From DATKZM01 sp035527975 (lineage in GTDB: Bacteria > Pseudomonadota > Alphaproteobacteria > JAPULJ01), in the NCBI GenBank assembly GCA_035527975.1, contig DATKZM010000121.1:1-64000 (forward strand): a stretch of 64,000 bases of DNA, read 5' to 3'. The notes beneath the pieces were generated by a model that was not told the DNA's origin, searched no databases, and saw only the letters and a program-made list of their open reading frames with translations. Positions 18,254 through 28,569 of the stretch are shown piece by piece. Within the stretch, counting starts at the first letter, position 1. Every line of letters starts with the position of its first letter. Made by a program: the position numbers and the translations under genes.

Positions 18254-19357
18254 TCACGCGGCAACCGCTTGCCGGGCCATGACGGTCCAGGCATCCAGGA
18301 AGCGATCGATATCGGCCTCGCTGGTCGCCCAGCCAAGACTGACCCGGATCGCATGGTCGGACCAGTCGGCCCCCACCCCCATCGCTTCCAGGACGTGGCT
18401 CGCCTTGACCTTGCCCGAGGAGCAGGCAGCCCCGGCGCTCACCGCGATCCCTTGCAGGTCGAGCGCCATTACCTGCATCGCCGCGGCCCGCCCGGGAACG
18501 GCGATGCAGGTCGTGCTGCCGATCCGGGGCGCGCCCGCGCCGAAAATGCGCGCGCCGGGCACCCGTGCCAGGGCCTCGCGTTCCATCCGGTCGCGCAAGC
18601 CGCGCACACGCACATGATCGCGGCGACTTGCCGCGATCTCGGCCGCGGCACCGAAGCCGGCGATGCCCGGCATGTTCTCGGTGCCGCCGCGTCGCCGGCG
18701 CTCCTGGCCGCCGCCGCGAATGAGCGCGTCGATGGTGATGCGCTCGGACACGATGAGCGCGCCGACGCCCTGCGGTCCGGCGATTTTGTGCGCCGACAAG
18801 CTCATCATGTCGGCGCCGAGGCTCGGGAAATCGATCTCGATCTTGCCCGCGCCCTGGACGGCATCGCAGAGCAGCAGCGCGCCATGCCGTTTCGTGATCG
18901 CGGCCGCCTTGGCGACGGGCTGGACAACCCCGGTCTCGTTGTTGGCGAGCATCACTGCAACGACCGCCGGAGTACGGTCAATCGCGAGCAAGGCGTCGAG
19001 CGCGTCGAGATCGATGATGCCCTCGCTATCGACCGGAATGCGAGTTGCAGCGGCGACGGCATCAAGCGCCGAGGCATGCTCCACGGCGGAGACCAACACC
19101 CGCTTCCGGCCGCAGGCCAACAGCGCTTGGGCATTTGCCTCGGACGCTCCGCTGGTGAAAACGACTTCGGCATTTTTGGCGCTCACGAGGGCGGCGACAG
19201 CCTCGCGGCCGTCCTCCACCACCTTGCGCGCCATCCGCCCGAAGGCATGCACCGAGGACGGATTGCCCACCGTGTCGAGCCCCGCTTCGACCGCCGCGCG
19301 CGCTTCGGGCCGCAGCGGGGCGGTGGCGTTGTAGTCGAGGTAAACTTTATCCGTCAC
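18254..19357 (-). CDS. Second group I cysteine desulfurase
   Basis: A 367-residue NifS/IscS-type PLP enzyme: YLDYNATAPLRPEA at the start, SLSAHKIAGPQGVGAL with the PLP lysine, and AGAACSSGKVKASHVL with the active-site Cys. It resembles the shorter desulfurases that sit upstream of the suf operon in many alphaproteobacteria. It is about 28 bases from the next desulfurase on the same strand, so they are probably co-transcribed. With SufS, this locus encodes three desulfurases, and the partner of each cannot be told from sequence. Confidence 0.93.
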   Translation of the reverse strand: MTDKVYLDYNATAPLRPEARAAVEAGLDTVGNPSSVHAFGRMARKVVEDGREAVAALVSAKNAEVVFTSGASEANAQALLACGRKRVLVSAVEHASALDAVAAATRIPVDSEGIIDLDALDALLAIDRTPAVVAVMLANNETGVVQPVAKAAAITKRHGALLLCDAVQGAGKIEIDFPSLGADMMSLSAHKIAGPQGVGALIVSERITIDALIRGGGQERRRRGGTENMPGIAGFGAAAEIAASRRDHVRVRGLRDRMEREALARVPGARIFGAGAPRIGSTTCIAVPGRAAAMQVMALDLQGIAVSAGAACSSGKVKASHVLEAMGVGADWSDHAIRVSLGWATSEADIDRFLDAWTVMARQAVAA

Positions 19358-19735
19358 GGGGCCTAGCCTATCATTGGTGAATTCATCTGCTTGTCACCCC
19401 CGACCACCGTTCAGACCGCCGCTTGATCGACCTAGCAGGGCGGGTCTGGGCGCCAATCCTGCGGCGCAAACCGGAAAATGCTTGAAACCCAAGCGCCTGA
19501 TCGCGATATTCAGCCACGCGGATGCGCTTGTTTGAGAGGCGTCCGTGCGTATCTGGGCCCCAGCTGCCAGTCGGGCACGCAAGCCGGCGGAGTGTAGAGG
19601 CCCCACAAAAACAGTCAAGAATAGGCGACCGGGTCATTCCAGTGCTCAAGAACTCGTCCCTCGACAAGGACCTGGCCAATTATTGCCCGCCGGCCCAGCG
19701 CGCGGCATGGCGCGCCACAATGTGCGAGGCCTCAA
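19358..19735. other. Divergent intergenic region, no gene recognised
   Basis: About 380 bases between a desulfurase (minus) and the hydrolase (plus). Open frames exist on the minus strand (for example 19383-19679) but lack a ribosome site and any recognisable protein pattern. Divergent promoters are expected here; I could not point to convincing -35/-10 pairs. A structured RNA is possible, as GGGCC and GGCCCC blocks could pair. Confidence 0.4.
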
Positions 19736-20401
19736 ATGCCTGAAGTCATCATTCCCGGTCCCGAGGGGCGGCTGGAGGGGCGCTATCAGCACTCCAGGCG
19801 GCCGAATGCGCCGTTGGCGCTGCTGCTGCACCCGCATCCCGAGCATGGCGGGACGATGAACAACAAAGTCGTCTACCACATGCACCACACCTTCGCGCGC
19901 CGGGGCTTTTCCGTGCTGCGCTTCAATTTCCGCGGTGTCGGACGCAGCCAGGGCCGTTTCGATCGCGGCGAGGGCGAGCTGTCGGATGCCGCCTCGGCGC
20001 TCGATTGGATGCAAAGCCACAACGAGAACGCCGCCGGCTGCTGGGTCGCCGGCTTCTCCTTTGGCGCCTGGATCGGCATGCAGCTCTTGATGCGCCGGCC
20101 CGAGATCGAGGGCTTCATCTCCGTCGCCCCGCCGGCGAGCATGTATGATTTCACCTTCCTTGCCCCCTGCCCGTCTTCGGGGATGGTCGTGCATGGCGAT
20201 CAGGACACGGTGGTGCCGGAAGAATCGGTGGAAAAGCTGGTAAAGAAGCTATCTTTACAGAGAGGCATCGAGATCGACTACCGCATCGTGCCCGGCGCCG
20301 ACCATTTTTTCACCGAGCATCGCGAGCAGCTCGTCGCCCATGTCGAGGACTACCTGGAGATTTCCGGTGCCGGCGTGAGCGCGGTCCCTGCCGCCGGCTG
20401 A
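19736..20401 (+). CDS. Alpha/beta hydrolase (COG2945-like)
   Basis: The 221-residue product has the alpha/beta-hydrolase fold: HPHPEHGGTMNNKVV near residue 32 (oxyanion region), RFNFRGVGRSQGRFD, the nucleophile elbow GFSFGAW, and a C-terminal Asp (GDQDTVVP) and His (GADHFF) for the triad. The elbow is G-F-S-F-G, so Ser is the nucleophile. Members of this group are small esterases of unknown natural substrate. It is divergent from the desulfurase pair, a neighbourhood seen often in alphaproteobacteria. Confidence 0.87.
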   Translation: MPEVIIPGPEGRLEGRYQHSRRPNAPLALLLHPHPEHGGTMNNKVVYHMHHTFARRGFSVLRFNFRGVGRSQGRFDRGEGELSDAASALDWMQSHNENAAGCWVAGFSFGAWIGMQLLMRRPEIEGFISVAPPASMYDFTFLAPCPSSGMVVHGDQDTVVPEESVEKLVKKLSLQRGIEIDYRIVPGADHFFTEHREQLVAHVEDYLEISGAGVSAVPAAG

Positions 20402-20463
20402 GACCGGCCGCCGGCGCCGCGCGGACAACGCCCCAACTTCCGGCAATGCGCCAGCAAGGCCCT

Positions 20464-20494
20464 GCAAAGCACCCGCAAAGCACCCGCAAAGCAA
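20464..20494 (+). repeat. 11-bp tandem repeats abutting the tyrS start
   Basis: GCAAAGCACCC occurs twice in tandem (20464-20474, 20475-20485), followed by a partial third copy GCAAAGCAA that ends exactly at the tyrS ATG. No Shine-Dalgarno sequence is present in these bases. Confidence 0.8.
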
Positions 20495-21760
20495 ATGACC
20501 GAGCTCCACTCCGATTTCCTTAGAGTGCTTCAGGAGCGCGGCTACATCCACCAATGCTCCGACTTGGAGAGCCTCGACGCCAAGGCCGCCGAGGGCATCG
20601 TCACAGCCTATGTCGGCTACGATGCGACCGCCGACAGCCTGCATATCGGCTCGCTGGTTTCGATGATGATGCTGCGCTGGATGCAGAAGACCGGGCATCG
20701 CCCGATCGTGCTGATGGGCGGCGGCACGACCAAGGTCGGCGATCCTTCGGGCAAGGATGAAAGCCGCCAGCTCCTGTCGGGCGAGCAGATCGACGCCAAC
20801 ATCGCCAATATCCGTACCATCTTCGAGAATTTCCTCGAGTTCGGCGCTGGCCCGGGCTCCAGTCCCAGCGACGCGATCATGGTCAACAACGCCGACTGGC
20901 TCGACGCGCTGCAATACATCCCCTTCCTGCGCGAGGTCGGCCGGCACTTCACCATCAACCGCATGCTGACCTTCGACTCGGTCAAGCTGCGGCTGGAGCG
21001 CGAGCAGCCCCTCACCTTCCTGGAATTCAACTACATGATCCTCCAGGCGTACGATTTTCTGGAGCTCAGCAAACGCCACGACTGCACGCTGCAGATGGGC
21101 GGCTCCGACCAGTGGGGCAACATCATCAACGGCATGGAGCTGACGCGGCGCATCGCCGGAAAGGCAGCCTTCGCGCTGACCACCCCGCTTATCACCACGT
21201 CGTCGGGCGCCAAGATGGGCAAGACCGCGCAGGGCGCCGTCTGGCTCAACGAGGACCGCCTCTCGAACTACGACTACTGGCAGTTCTGGCGCAACACCGA
21301 GGACGGCGACGTCGGCCGCTTCCTCAAACTCTTCACCGAACTGCCGCTCGACGAAATCGTCCGGCTCGAAGCGCTCGAAGGCGCCGAGATCAACGAAGCC
21401 AAGAAGATCCTCGCCGACGAGGCTACCAAGCTCTGCCGCGGCCCGGATGCGGCAAGCGGGGCCGCCGAGACCGCGCGCCAGACATTCGAGGAAGGAGCCG
21501 CTTCGGAAGGCCTGCCGGTCATCGAGGTGCCAACCGCCGAGCTGGCCGCCGGCATCCCGGCGTTCGATGCGTTTCGCAGGGCTGGATTGGCGGCAAGCGG
21601 CGGCGAGGCGCGGCGCCTCATCAAGGGCGGCGGCGCACGCGTCAATGACGAGAAAGTCGCCGACGAGCATCGGCCGGTTACGCAGTCGGATCTCGATGCC
21701 GACGGTGTCGTCAAACTCTCAGCGGGCAAGAAGCGCCACGTGCTGATCCGCGCGGTCTAG
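20495..21760 (+). CDS. tyrS: Tyrosyl-tRNA synthetase
   Basis: TyrS charges tRNA-Tyr in the cytosol. The 421-residue class I synthetase has the HIGS signature at residues 50-53, the GGSDQWGNI tyrosine-binding block, KMGKT at about 240 as the KMSKS motif, and a C-terminal S4 RNA-binding domain (GGEARRLIKGGGARVND). Length is typical. The ATG is preceded by tandem repeats and not by a Shine-Dalgarno site, so initiation could be inefficient or rely on other features. It is convergent with the AsmA-like gene, 41 bases apart. Confidence 0.97.
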   Translation: MTELHSDFLRVLQERGYIHQCSDLESLDAKAAEGIVTAYVGYDATADSLHIGSLVSMMMLRWMQKTGHRPIVLMGGGTTKVGDPSGKDESRQLLSGEQIDANIANIRTIFENFLEFGAGPGSSPSDAIMVNNADWLDALQYIPFLREVGRHFTINRMLTFDSVKLRLEREQPLTFLEFNYMILQAYDFLELSKRHDCTLQMGGSDQWGNIINGMELTRRIAGKAAFALTTPLITTSSGAKMGKTAQGAVWLNEDRLSNYDYWQFWRNTEDGDVGRFLKLFTELPLDEIVRLEALEGAEINEAKKILADEATKLCRGPDAASGAAETARQTFEEGAASEGLPVIEVPTAELAAGIPAFDAFRRAGLAASGGEARRLIKGGGARVNDEKVADEHRPVTQSDLDADGVVKLSAGKKRHVLIRAV

Positions 21761-21801
21761 CCAATGCCCGCATTGCCAGGTGCGCCCGGCCTCAAACGTA
21801 C

Positions 21802-24800
21802 TTAGCGGACACCGAACTCGCTGTTCGGAGCGACCTGCGTATCATCGTCGCGGAATTTTCGCCAAAGCCCACGCAGGAAAGCGGGGGTGAGCACCGAAAG
21901 CGGATGCACCTTGAGCGTCGGTTTGCGCAACGGCCCTTCCGCGGTGTAGGCGGCCGCGAACACGCCGCCATGCTTGCCGCCAACCAGGATTTGCCCGACC
22001 AGCGGCACCTTGCCCAACACGCTGTTGAGTGAGTAAGAGGGCACCACCGTGCCGTCGATCTCAAGGCGCTGGGCGCGAAGATCTATGGCGCCCTCGAAGG
22101 TGACCCCCAGATTGGCGCTGATCGCCCGTCCGTTTTTGACCCTAAGGGCGCCGCGCGGATGGCGATAGGTGAAGGGCGCGACGAATTCGCTGAAGAGCAC
22201 GCCGCGCGGCTTGGAAAGCGCCCCGGCGGCCTTGTCGAGCGACCCTTCGCTGGTGATCTTGCGCAGGATTGGCGCCTTGATGAGGCGATAGTTCGTCATC
22301 GTGATGCGGCCCGCGAACGGCTCGCGCTTGTTGTCGACGATGGTGCCGCGCACGTGCAAGGTACCGCCGACAACATTGTCCATGATACCCAGCGCCTTCA
22401 GCGTGCCGCCGGCATCGGTCGAGCTGATCGCCAATGCGCGGCCGGGCCCGCGCTTGGCGAAGCGCACCTTCAGCGGCTTGCCGGACGGCACCTGACCGTC
22501 GAAATGGATCACAGTCCACAAGCCACCGATACGGGCCGCCTGGCCGCGAAGGTTCGACAGATAGTTCGACTTGCCGAAATAGACACGATCGACCGCGAAT
22601 TGAAGCGCCAGATCGGGGCGCGGCCCCTTGGGACGATTGGCAGGTTTGGTATTGATCTCGCCTTTGAAGAACCGTTCTCCGTCGACGCTCCTGCCGCCCA
22701 GCTGGACAATGTAACCGCCGCTTTCCCGCGCCGAGACCTTGAGTGATACATCGCTGCGGCCGAGCTGAACGCGCTTCAGCGTCAGCACGTCGAGGCGCTT
22801 GCCATCCTTGGTCATGGTGGCCGATCCGCTCGCCTTCAAGCCCGCCGCCTCGAACGACAGCGCCTTGACGGCGATAACCCGGTTGCCGGCTACCGTCACC
22901 GTGATCGAGGCCTTGCCCGGCGTGCCGGCGGGCTTGCGCCAACCCAGAAAGGGAACTTCCATTTCGGCGTCGCGCAGGTCGAACCGGGCTTCGACCCAAT
23001 CCGCCGACCGCTCCGAGCGCTTGGTCAGTCGCACCCTGACCCGGAGCGGTCCTTGCAAGAACGGCCCGATAACCAAACCGAAGGTTCGTCTGATCTCCTC
23101 GTCTGCCAGCCCGTCGATCGTGATTTGACGGCGGAATTTTGGCTTTTCACCAAACTTCTCGACCCAGTTGACCTGAGCCGGCTTGTCACCCAACCGAACC
23201 CGGCCTTTCACGGCCATCTCGGTCTTGTCCACATCGAGGCGAAGCGAGCCGCCCTTCAGCGTGAGTCCATAAAGACCGCCCCGCCAGGCGAAGTTTCGCA
23301 GTTCAGCTTGGCTCTTGATCGACACTTCGTCGAACGTCAGCGCGTCGAGCAACGGGAAATCAACATGCAGCTTGATCACCGCCTCACCGGTCACCGCATT
23401 GGGCTTCACGCCAACTTTGCTCGCATATTGCAGAGGCTTGCTGTCGATGATCTTGAGCGCTTCGGTCAAAGCTCCCCGCAGCACACCGTCGATCGCAATG
23501 CGCTGTTGCCGCGGGTCATCGTTGGTCATGCCCGTGATATGAATGGTCGTATCGTAAACGGTGAGCCCCTCGAGCTTGGCCGACGCCACGCGAAAATCGA
23601 TCCGGTCTTCGGAGAATGTGCCGCTGCCGGTCACCGCGCGAACCGGCGGCAAGCCTTTCAGATAGCGAACGGTCAATCCGCCATAAAGGAAAGCGCCGCG
23701 CACATTGCTGAAACTCGGCTCGCGGCCGTCGCCAAACGCCGCCTCGACAGTGGCTTCGGTTTCCGGCAGGACACCTTCCGAAAGATTTGCCAGGACCCAG
23801 CGGCGGCTGCTCTCGGCGACGCCGGCCGGCCAGTAGACCGCCAGATCGTCGACCTTGACGTTCCGTATCGCGGCCGCGACCCGCGCCTTGGCCCGTCCGC
23901 CGAGGTTTTCAACCGTGCCGGAAGCCTGCAGCACCGGGCCCCTGCCGAATTGGACGGTCAGGCCGTCGACCGTGACCTTGTTGAAATCGGCCCCGACACG
24001 GCCCCGCATCGCCAGCGTCTCAATAATCAGCGACCGTTGATGCGGCTTGGGCAGGACGATCGTGCCCTTCTTGCCTTCGATCTCGAAACCCATGCGGGTA
24101 AGACGCCCGCCTTTTTGCAGTGCGAAACGGACCTGGCCGTCGAGGGCAATCCGGAGCGCGCTCAGATGGTTGAGGCCGGTCCGCGGCTTGCCCTCGCCGT
24201 CGCGTTGCGCGAACAAGCTTGGCTTGAGACCGAAAAAGGACACGGTCACTTCCGCGGTGCGGCTGGCCTTGCCATAAACCCCGGCGCCACGAAGCTGGAT
24301 CTGCTGGCCGCGAATGATCACGGTCATGTCCGCCTTCATGCGGATACCGGCCGGCCCGCGGACGAATTCAAGGTTGGCGGCGGGCGCCTGCCAGGCAAGC
24401 GCCAGGTGACGATCGAAGATCGTCAGCTTCGCCGCCACGATCCGCACCGAAGTCAGATAAGGCAATGCGCCCAGACGCCGATCGGCCAGCAGCCCTTCGA
24501 TTACCGCGCGCGGCAAGGGAACGGCGCGCGCTTGGCCGGGCGCTTTGCCAGCTTCCGCACCGCCAAGCCCGAAGGTAAAGCGGCCGTCCTTGGTGCGTTC
24601 GGCGATCAGGCTCGGCCGCCGGATTTCCAAACTGGTCGGCGCGATCATCCCGCGCAGCAAAGCGCGCGCGCTGAAACGAATTGTCGCGCGCGGCACGCGT
24701 GCGATCAGATCACCGTCAGGCCGGATCGCGCGCACACCGACCGCATGAACCACCACCGGCCGCTGCCAGCCACCCCAGGTCAGGATAGTTTGGTCGATCC

Positions 24801-25038
24801 GAACCCGGAACTCGCCGCTGGCCGGCGTCAGCGCACGCTCCACGTATGGTGACAGAGCTTCCAAGGCGACAGGTCCAGTCGACAACCGCCAGGCGGCGGC
24901 CGCGATGGCGATGGCCACCCCGGTCAACAGGACGGCGAAGACCTCAACGGTAATCCTGGTCGCCTTAAGGAGCACGGCGCTGGCGTTCCCTTGTGGTATT
25001 GACCCGGTTCGGCCCATCGCCCAGTTTGACGCCCCCAC
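21802..25038 (-). CDS. AsmA/YhdP-like DUF3971 membrane-anchored protein
   Basis: The 1078-residue product has one N-terminal membrane segment (ITVEVFAVLLTGVAIAIAA near residue 30) and a very long periplasmic part with repeating beta-rich stretches. Features such as FRVRIDQTILTWGGWQRPV, many G-x-A-x-V-x strands, and a C-terminal SYSLNSVLGKVPLVGQILVG block are those of the DUF3971/AsmA_2 family, which includes YhdP. These proteins are proposed to bridge inner and outer membranes in phospholipid transport. The start is a GTG at 25038, or an ATG at 25017; the divergent glnE starts only about 14 bases away. Confidence 0.85.
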   Translation of the reverse strand: MGASNWAMGRTGSIPQGNASAVLLKATRITVEVFAVLLTGVAIAIAAAAWRLSTGPVALEALSPYVERALTPASGEFRVRIDQTILTWGGWQRPVVVHAVGVRAIRPDGDLIARVPRATIRFSARALLRGMIAPTSLEIRRPSLIAERTKDGRFTFGLGGAEAGKAPGQARAVPLPRAVIEGLLADRRLGALPYLTSVRIVAAKLTIFDRHLALAWQAPAANLEFVRGPAGIRMKADMTVIIRGQQIQLRGAGVYGKASRTAEVTVSFFGLKPSLFAQRDGEGKPRTGLNHLSALRIALDGQVRFALQKGGRLTRMGFEIEGKKGTIVLPKPHQRSLIIETLAMRGRVGADFNKVTVDGLTVQFGRGPVLQASGTVENLGGRAKARVAAAIRNVKVDDLAVYWPAGVAESSRRWVLANLSEGVLPETEATVEAAFGDGREPSFSNVRGAFLYGGLTVRYLKGLPPVRAVTGSGTFSEDRIDFRVASAKLEGLTVYDTTIHITGMTNDDPRQQRIAIDGVLRGALTEALKIIDSKPLQYASKVGVKPNAVTGEAVIKLHVDFPLLDALTFDEVSIKSQAELRNFAWRGGLYGLTLKGGSLRLDVDKTEMAVKGRVRLGDKPAQVNWVEKFGEKPKFRRQITIDGLADEEIRRTFGLVIGPFLQGPLRVRVRLTKRSERSADWVEARFDLRDAEMEVPFLGWRKPAGTPGKASITVTVAGNRVIAVKALSFEAAGLKASGSATMTKDGKRLDVLTLKRVQLGRSDVSLKVSARESGGYIVQLGGRSVDGERFFKGEINTKPANRPKGPRPDLALQFAVDRVYFGKSNYLSNLRGQAARIGGLWTVIHFDGQVPSGKPLKVRFAKRGPGRALAISSTDAGGTLKALGIMDNVVGGTLHVRGTIVDNKREPFAGRITMTNYRLIKAPILRKITSEGSLDKAAGALSKPRGVLFSEFVAPFTYRHPRGALRVKNGRAISANLGVTFEGAIDLRAQRLEIDGTVVPSYSLNSVLGKVPLVGQILVGGKHGGVFAAAYTAEGPLRKPTLKVHPLSVLTPAFLRGLWRKFRDDDTQVAPNSEFGVR

Positions 25039-25052
25039 GCGACCTGAGGCAC

Positions 25053-28049
25053 ATGATCGACTTATCGGCCTTCACAAAGTCTGAACGACGCGCACGCCCC
25101 GCAAGCCAAAAATCGGCGGAAATCGGGCTTGAACGCTGGAACGAAGCGATCGCGAACCTCAATGACCGCACGATTGCGGGGGGCGCCGAGGCCCTCGCGG
25201 ACGACGCGGCAAGCCGCCTGCTCCTAGAGGTCATATTTGGGAATAGCCCGTTTCTGACACAGTGTCTATTGAACGATATCGGTACCACCGTGGCATGGCG
25301 CAAGTCCGGGCTGACCGCAACATTCCAGCAGATTTTAGACGAATTGCGCGTATCGGCCGAAGCCGCCGTGTCGGAGAGCGCGCTGATGCGCGACCTCAGG
25401 GTGGCGCGGCGGCGCTGCGCGTTGGTGGTTGCACTCTCCGATATCGTCGGGCTTGCGAGCATCGATGCGACCATGGACGCGCTCAGCCGCTTCGCGGCGG
25501 CAGCAATCGAGACAGCAATCGCCTTTCTGTTGCGAGAGGCACAAGCCAGAGGCAAGCTGCCCAAATCGATCTCGCTGACGCCGGCAACCAGTGGCTACAT
25601 CGTGCTGGCCATGGGCAAGCTCGGCGGCGGCGAGCTCAACTATTCCAGCGACATCGACCTGATCGCACTGTTCGAGCCCGACCGGCTGGATCCGGCGCTT
25701 GTCGATGCGTTGGGGGACCAAGGCCCTGGCCCGTTCTTCGTCGCGCTGACCCGAGATCTCGTTCGGATTTTGGAAACGCGCACGGCCGATGGCTACGTCT
25801 TCCGCATGGATTTGCGTCTGCGACCCGATCCCGGCGTGACCCCGGTCGCGATCTCCACCCTGGCGGCCGAGACCTACTACGAAAGCATGGGCCAGAACTG
25901 GGAGCGCGCGGCGATGATCAAAGCCCATCCGATCGCCGGCGACCGTGCGGCAGGCGAGGCATTCCTGGCGGCGATCCGGCCCTTCGTCTGGCGCAAGCAT
26001 CTCGACTTTGCCGCGATCCAGGACATCCACTCGATCAAGCGCCAGATCCATGCCCACAAAGGCGGCGCGAAGATCGCCATTGCCGGCCACAACGTCAAGC
26101 TGGGGCGCGGCGGCATTCGCGAGATCGAGTTCTTCGCCCAGACCCAGCAACTCATCTGGGGTGGGCGTGAGCCCGAACTGCGCGCGCGGGTCACGACGCA
26201 AACGCTGACGGCGCTTGCCAAACATGGCCGTATTGCAGAGCGCACGGCCGAAGAAATGATAGAGGCCTACGGCTTCCTGCGCACCGTTGAGCATCGCCTG
26301 CAGATGATCGACGACCAGCAGACCCACGAGCTGCCGAAAGACGAAAAAGGGCTCGCGGCGCTGGCCGCATTTCTGGGCTATGCCGATGCCGACGCCTTCT
26401 CGGAGGCGCTGGCGCAACGGCTCCGAACGGTGGAGCGGCACTACGCCGCCCTTTTCGAGGAGGCGCCGGCGCTGGGCGGGACGGGCAATCTGGTCTTCAC
26501 CGGCGGCGAGCACGACCCCGACACGCTGGCGACGCTGGAGCGCATTGGCTACGACGATCCCGAGCGCGTTTCCGCGATCGTGCGGGGCTGGCACCATGGC
26601 CGCTATCGCGCCATGCGCAGCGTGCGTGCGCGCGAGATGCTGACCGAGATCATGCCGGCGCTGCTCGAGGCGCTCGCTGCGACACCGGGGCCGGATGAGG
26701 CCTTGCTCAAATTTGATGAGTTCCTGTCGGCGCAACCGGCCGGCGTCCAGCTCTTCGCCATGTTCCATGCCAATCCGGGCCAACTTTCCCTGGTCGCCGA
26801 GGTAATGGGCAGCGCGCCCGAGCTCGCCGCACGCCTCGGCGCCAATGCTTCGCTTTTCGAGGCCATCGTCAGCGAGGGCTTTTTCGACGCCCTGCCCGAC
26901 CCCGCGAAGTTGGCCGAGGACATTGCGCGGACGCTTGGCGAAGCGCGCGACTTTCAGGATGTGCTCGACCTCTGTCGGCGTTGGACCAACGATCACCGCT
27001 TCCAGGTCGGCATCCAGTACTTCCGGTGCATGATCGATGCTGGCGCCGCAGGCCGTGCACTCGCCGATATCGCCGATGCCGTCTTGAGCGCCCTTTGGCC
27101 CCCGGTGATTGCCGAGTTCGAGGAGCAGCACGGGCGCTTTGCCGGCGGCGGCATGGCGGTGCTGGCGATGGGAAAGCTCGGCGGCCGCGAAATGACCATG
27201 ACCTCCGATCTCGACCTCATCTTCCTGTTCGACGTGCCCGAAGGCGCCGACCAGTCGGACGGCGACAAGCCGCTGACGCCGGGCCACTACTACACAAGGC
27301 TCAGCCAGCGCTACCTCAACGCGATCACCGCGATGACCGCCGAAGGGCGGCTCTACGAGGTTGACATGCGCCTGCGCCCATCGGGCAATGCGGGGCCGCT
27401 CGCCACCGGCTTGGCAGGCTTCATCGCTTACCAGAACGAAAAAGCCTGGACCTGGGAGCACATGGCGCTGACCCGCGCCCGCGTCATACTGGGCCCCGAC
27501 GATCTGCGGTCCCGCATCGAAGCGGATGTGCGCGCCGTGCTGTGCAAGCCGCGCGATCCGGACACCCTCGTCACCGAGGTGGCCGAGATGCGCGAGCGCA
27601 TCGCTCGCGAGCACGGCGCCGGCAATGAATGGCAGGTCAAGCGGCGGCGCGGCGGCGTGGTCGATCTCGAATTCCTGGCCCAGTATCTTCAGCTCCGCCA
27701 CGCGGCCGAGCATCCCGAGGTGCTGTCCGCCAATACGCTTCGGGGCTTCGAGCAACTCGCGGCCGCTGGTTGCCTCGATGGCGCAACCGCCGCCACGCTG
27801 ATCGAGGCCACCCAGTTCTGGCAGGGCCTGCAATCGATGCTGCGGCTCACCGTGGGCGAGGACTTCGACGAGGAGAGCGCCACCGACGGTCTGCGCGCGC
27901 TGCTTGCTCGCGCCGGCGGCGCCGAAGATTTTGCGGATCTGAAGGACCGCATTGCGCAAACCAGCGCGGCGGTCTACGAAATCTTCAAGGGCATGATCGA
28001 CGAGCCAGCGGCGCAAATTGCGGCCAACAAAGACAAACAGAGTGGATGA
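25053..28049 (+). CDS. glnE: Bifunctional glutamine synthetase adenylyltransferase/deadenylylase
   Basis: GlnE turns glutamine synthetase off by adenylylation and on by removal of AMP, under PII control. The 998-residue chain has two nucleotidyltransferase domains, with GKLGGGELNYSSDIDLI at about 188 and GKLGGREMTMTSDLDLI at about 707. Both keep the GS-x-D-x-D-type metal-binding Asp pair (SDIDLI, SDLDLI). The ATG at 25053 follows CCTGAGG. The bcp gene follows after 19 bases, a linkage seen in many alphaproteobacteria. Confidence 0.96.
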   Translation: MIDLSAFTKSERRARPASQKSAEIGLERWNEAIANLNDRTIAGGAEALADDAASRLLLEVIFGNSPFLTQCLLNDIGTTVAWRKSGLTATFQQILDELRVSAEAAVSESALMRDLRVARRRCALVVALSDIVGLASIDATMDALSRFAAAAIETAIAFLLREAQARGKLPKSISLTPATSGYIVLAMGKLGGGELNYSSDIDLIALFEPDRLDPALVDALGDQGPGPFFVALTRDLVRILETRTADGYVFRMDLRLRPDPGVTPVAISTLAAETYYESMGQNWERAAMIKAHPIAGDRAAGEAFLAAIRPFVWRKHLDFAAIQDIHSIKRQIHAHKGGAKIAIAGHNVKLGRGGIREIEFFAQTQQLIWGGREPELRARVTTQTLTALAKHGRIAERTAEEMIEAYGFLRTVEHRLQMIDDQQTHELPKDEKGLAALAAFLGYADADAFSEALAQRLRTVERHYAALFEEAPALGGTGNLVFTGGEHDPDTLATLERIGYDDPERVSAIVRGWHHGRYRAMRSVRAREMLTEIMPALLEALAATPGPDEALLKFDEFLSAQPAGVQLFAMFHANPGQLSLVAEVMGSAPELAARLGANASLFEAIVSEGFFDALPDPAKLAEDIARTLGEARDFQDVLDLCRRWTNDHRFQVGIQYFRCMIDAGAAGRALADIADAVLSALWPPVIAEFEEQHGRFAGGGMAVLAMGKLGGREMTMTSDLDLIFLFDVPEGADQSDGDKPLTPGHYYTRLSQRYLNAITAMTAEGRLYEVDMRLRPSGNAGPLATGLAGFIAYQNEKAWTWEHMALTRARVILGPDDLRSRIEADVRAVLCKPRDPDTLVTEVAEMRERIAREHGAGNEWQVKRRRGGVVDLEFLAQYLQLRHAAEHPEVLSANTLRGFEQLAAAGCLDGATAATLIEATQFWQGLQSMLRLTVGEDFDEESATDGLRALLARAGGAEDFADLKDRIAQTSAAVYEIFKGMIDEPAAQIAANKDKQSG

Positions 28050-28068
28050 CATTGACAGGAGCGCGCAC

Positions 28069-28533
<465 letters not shown>

Positions 28534-28569
28534 GCCACGGCGTCGGTCGACACCAGCCAAACACCTTCC

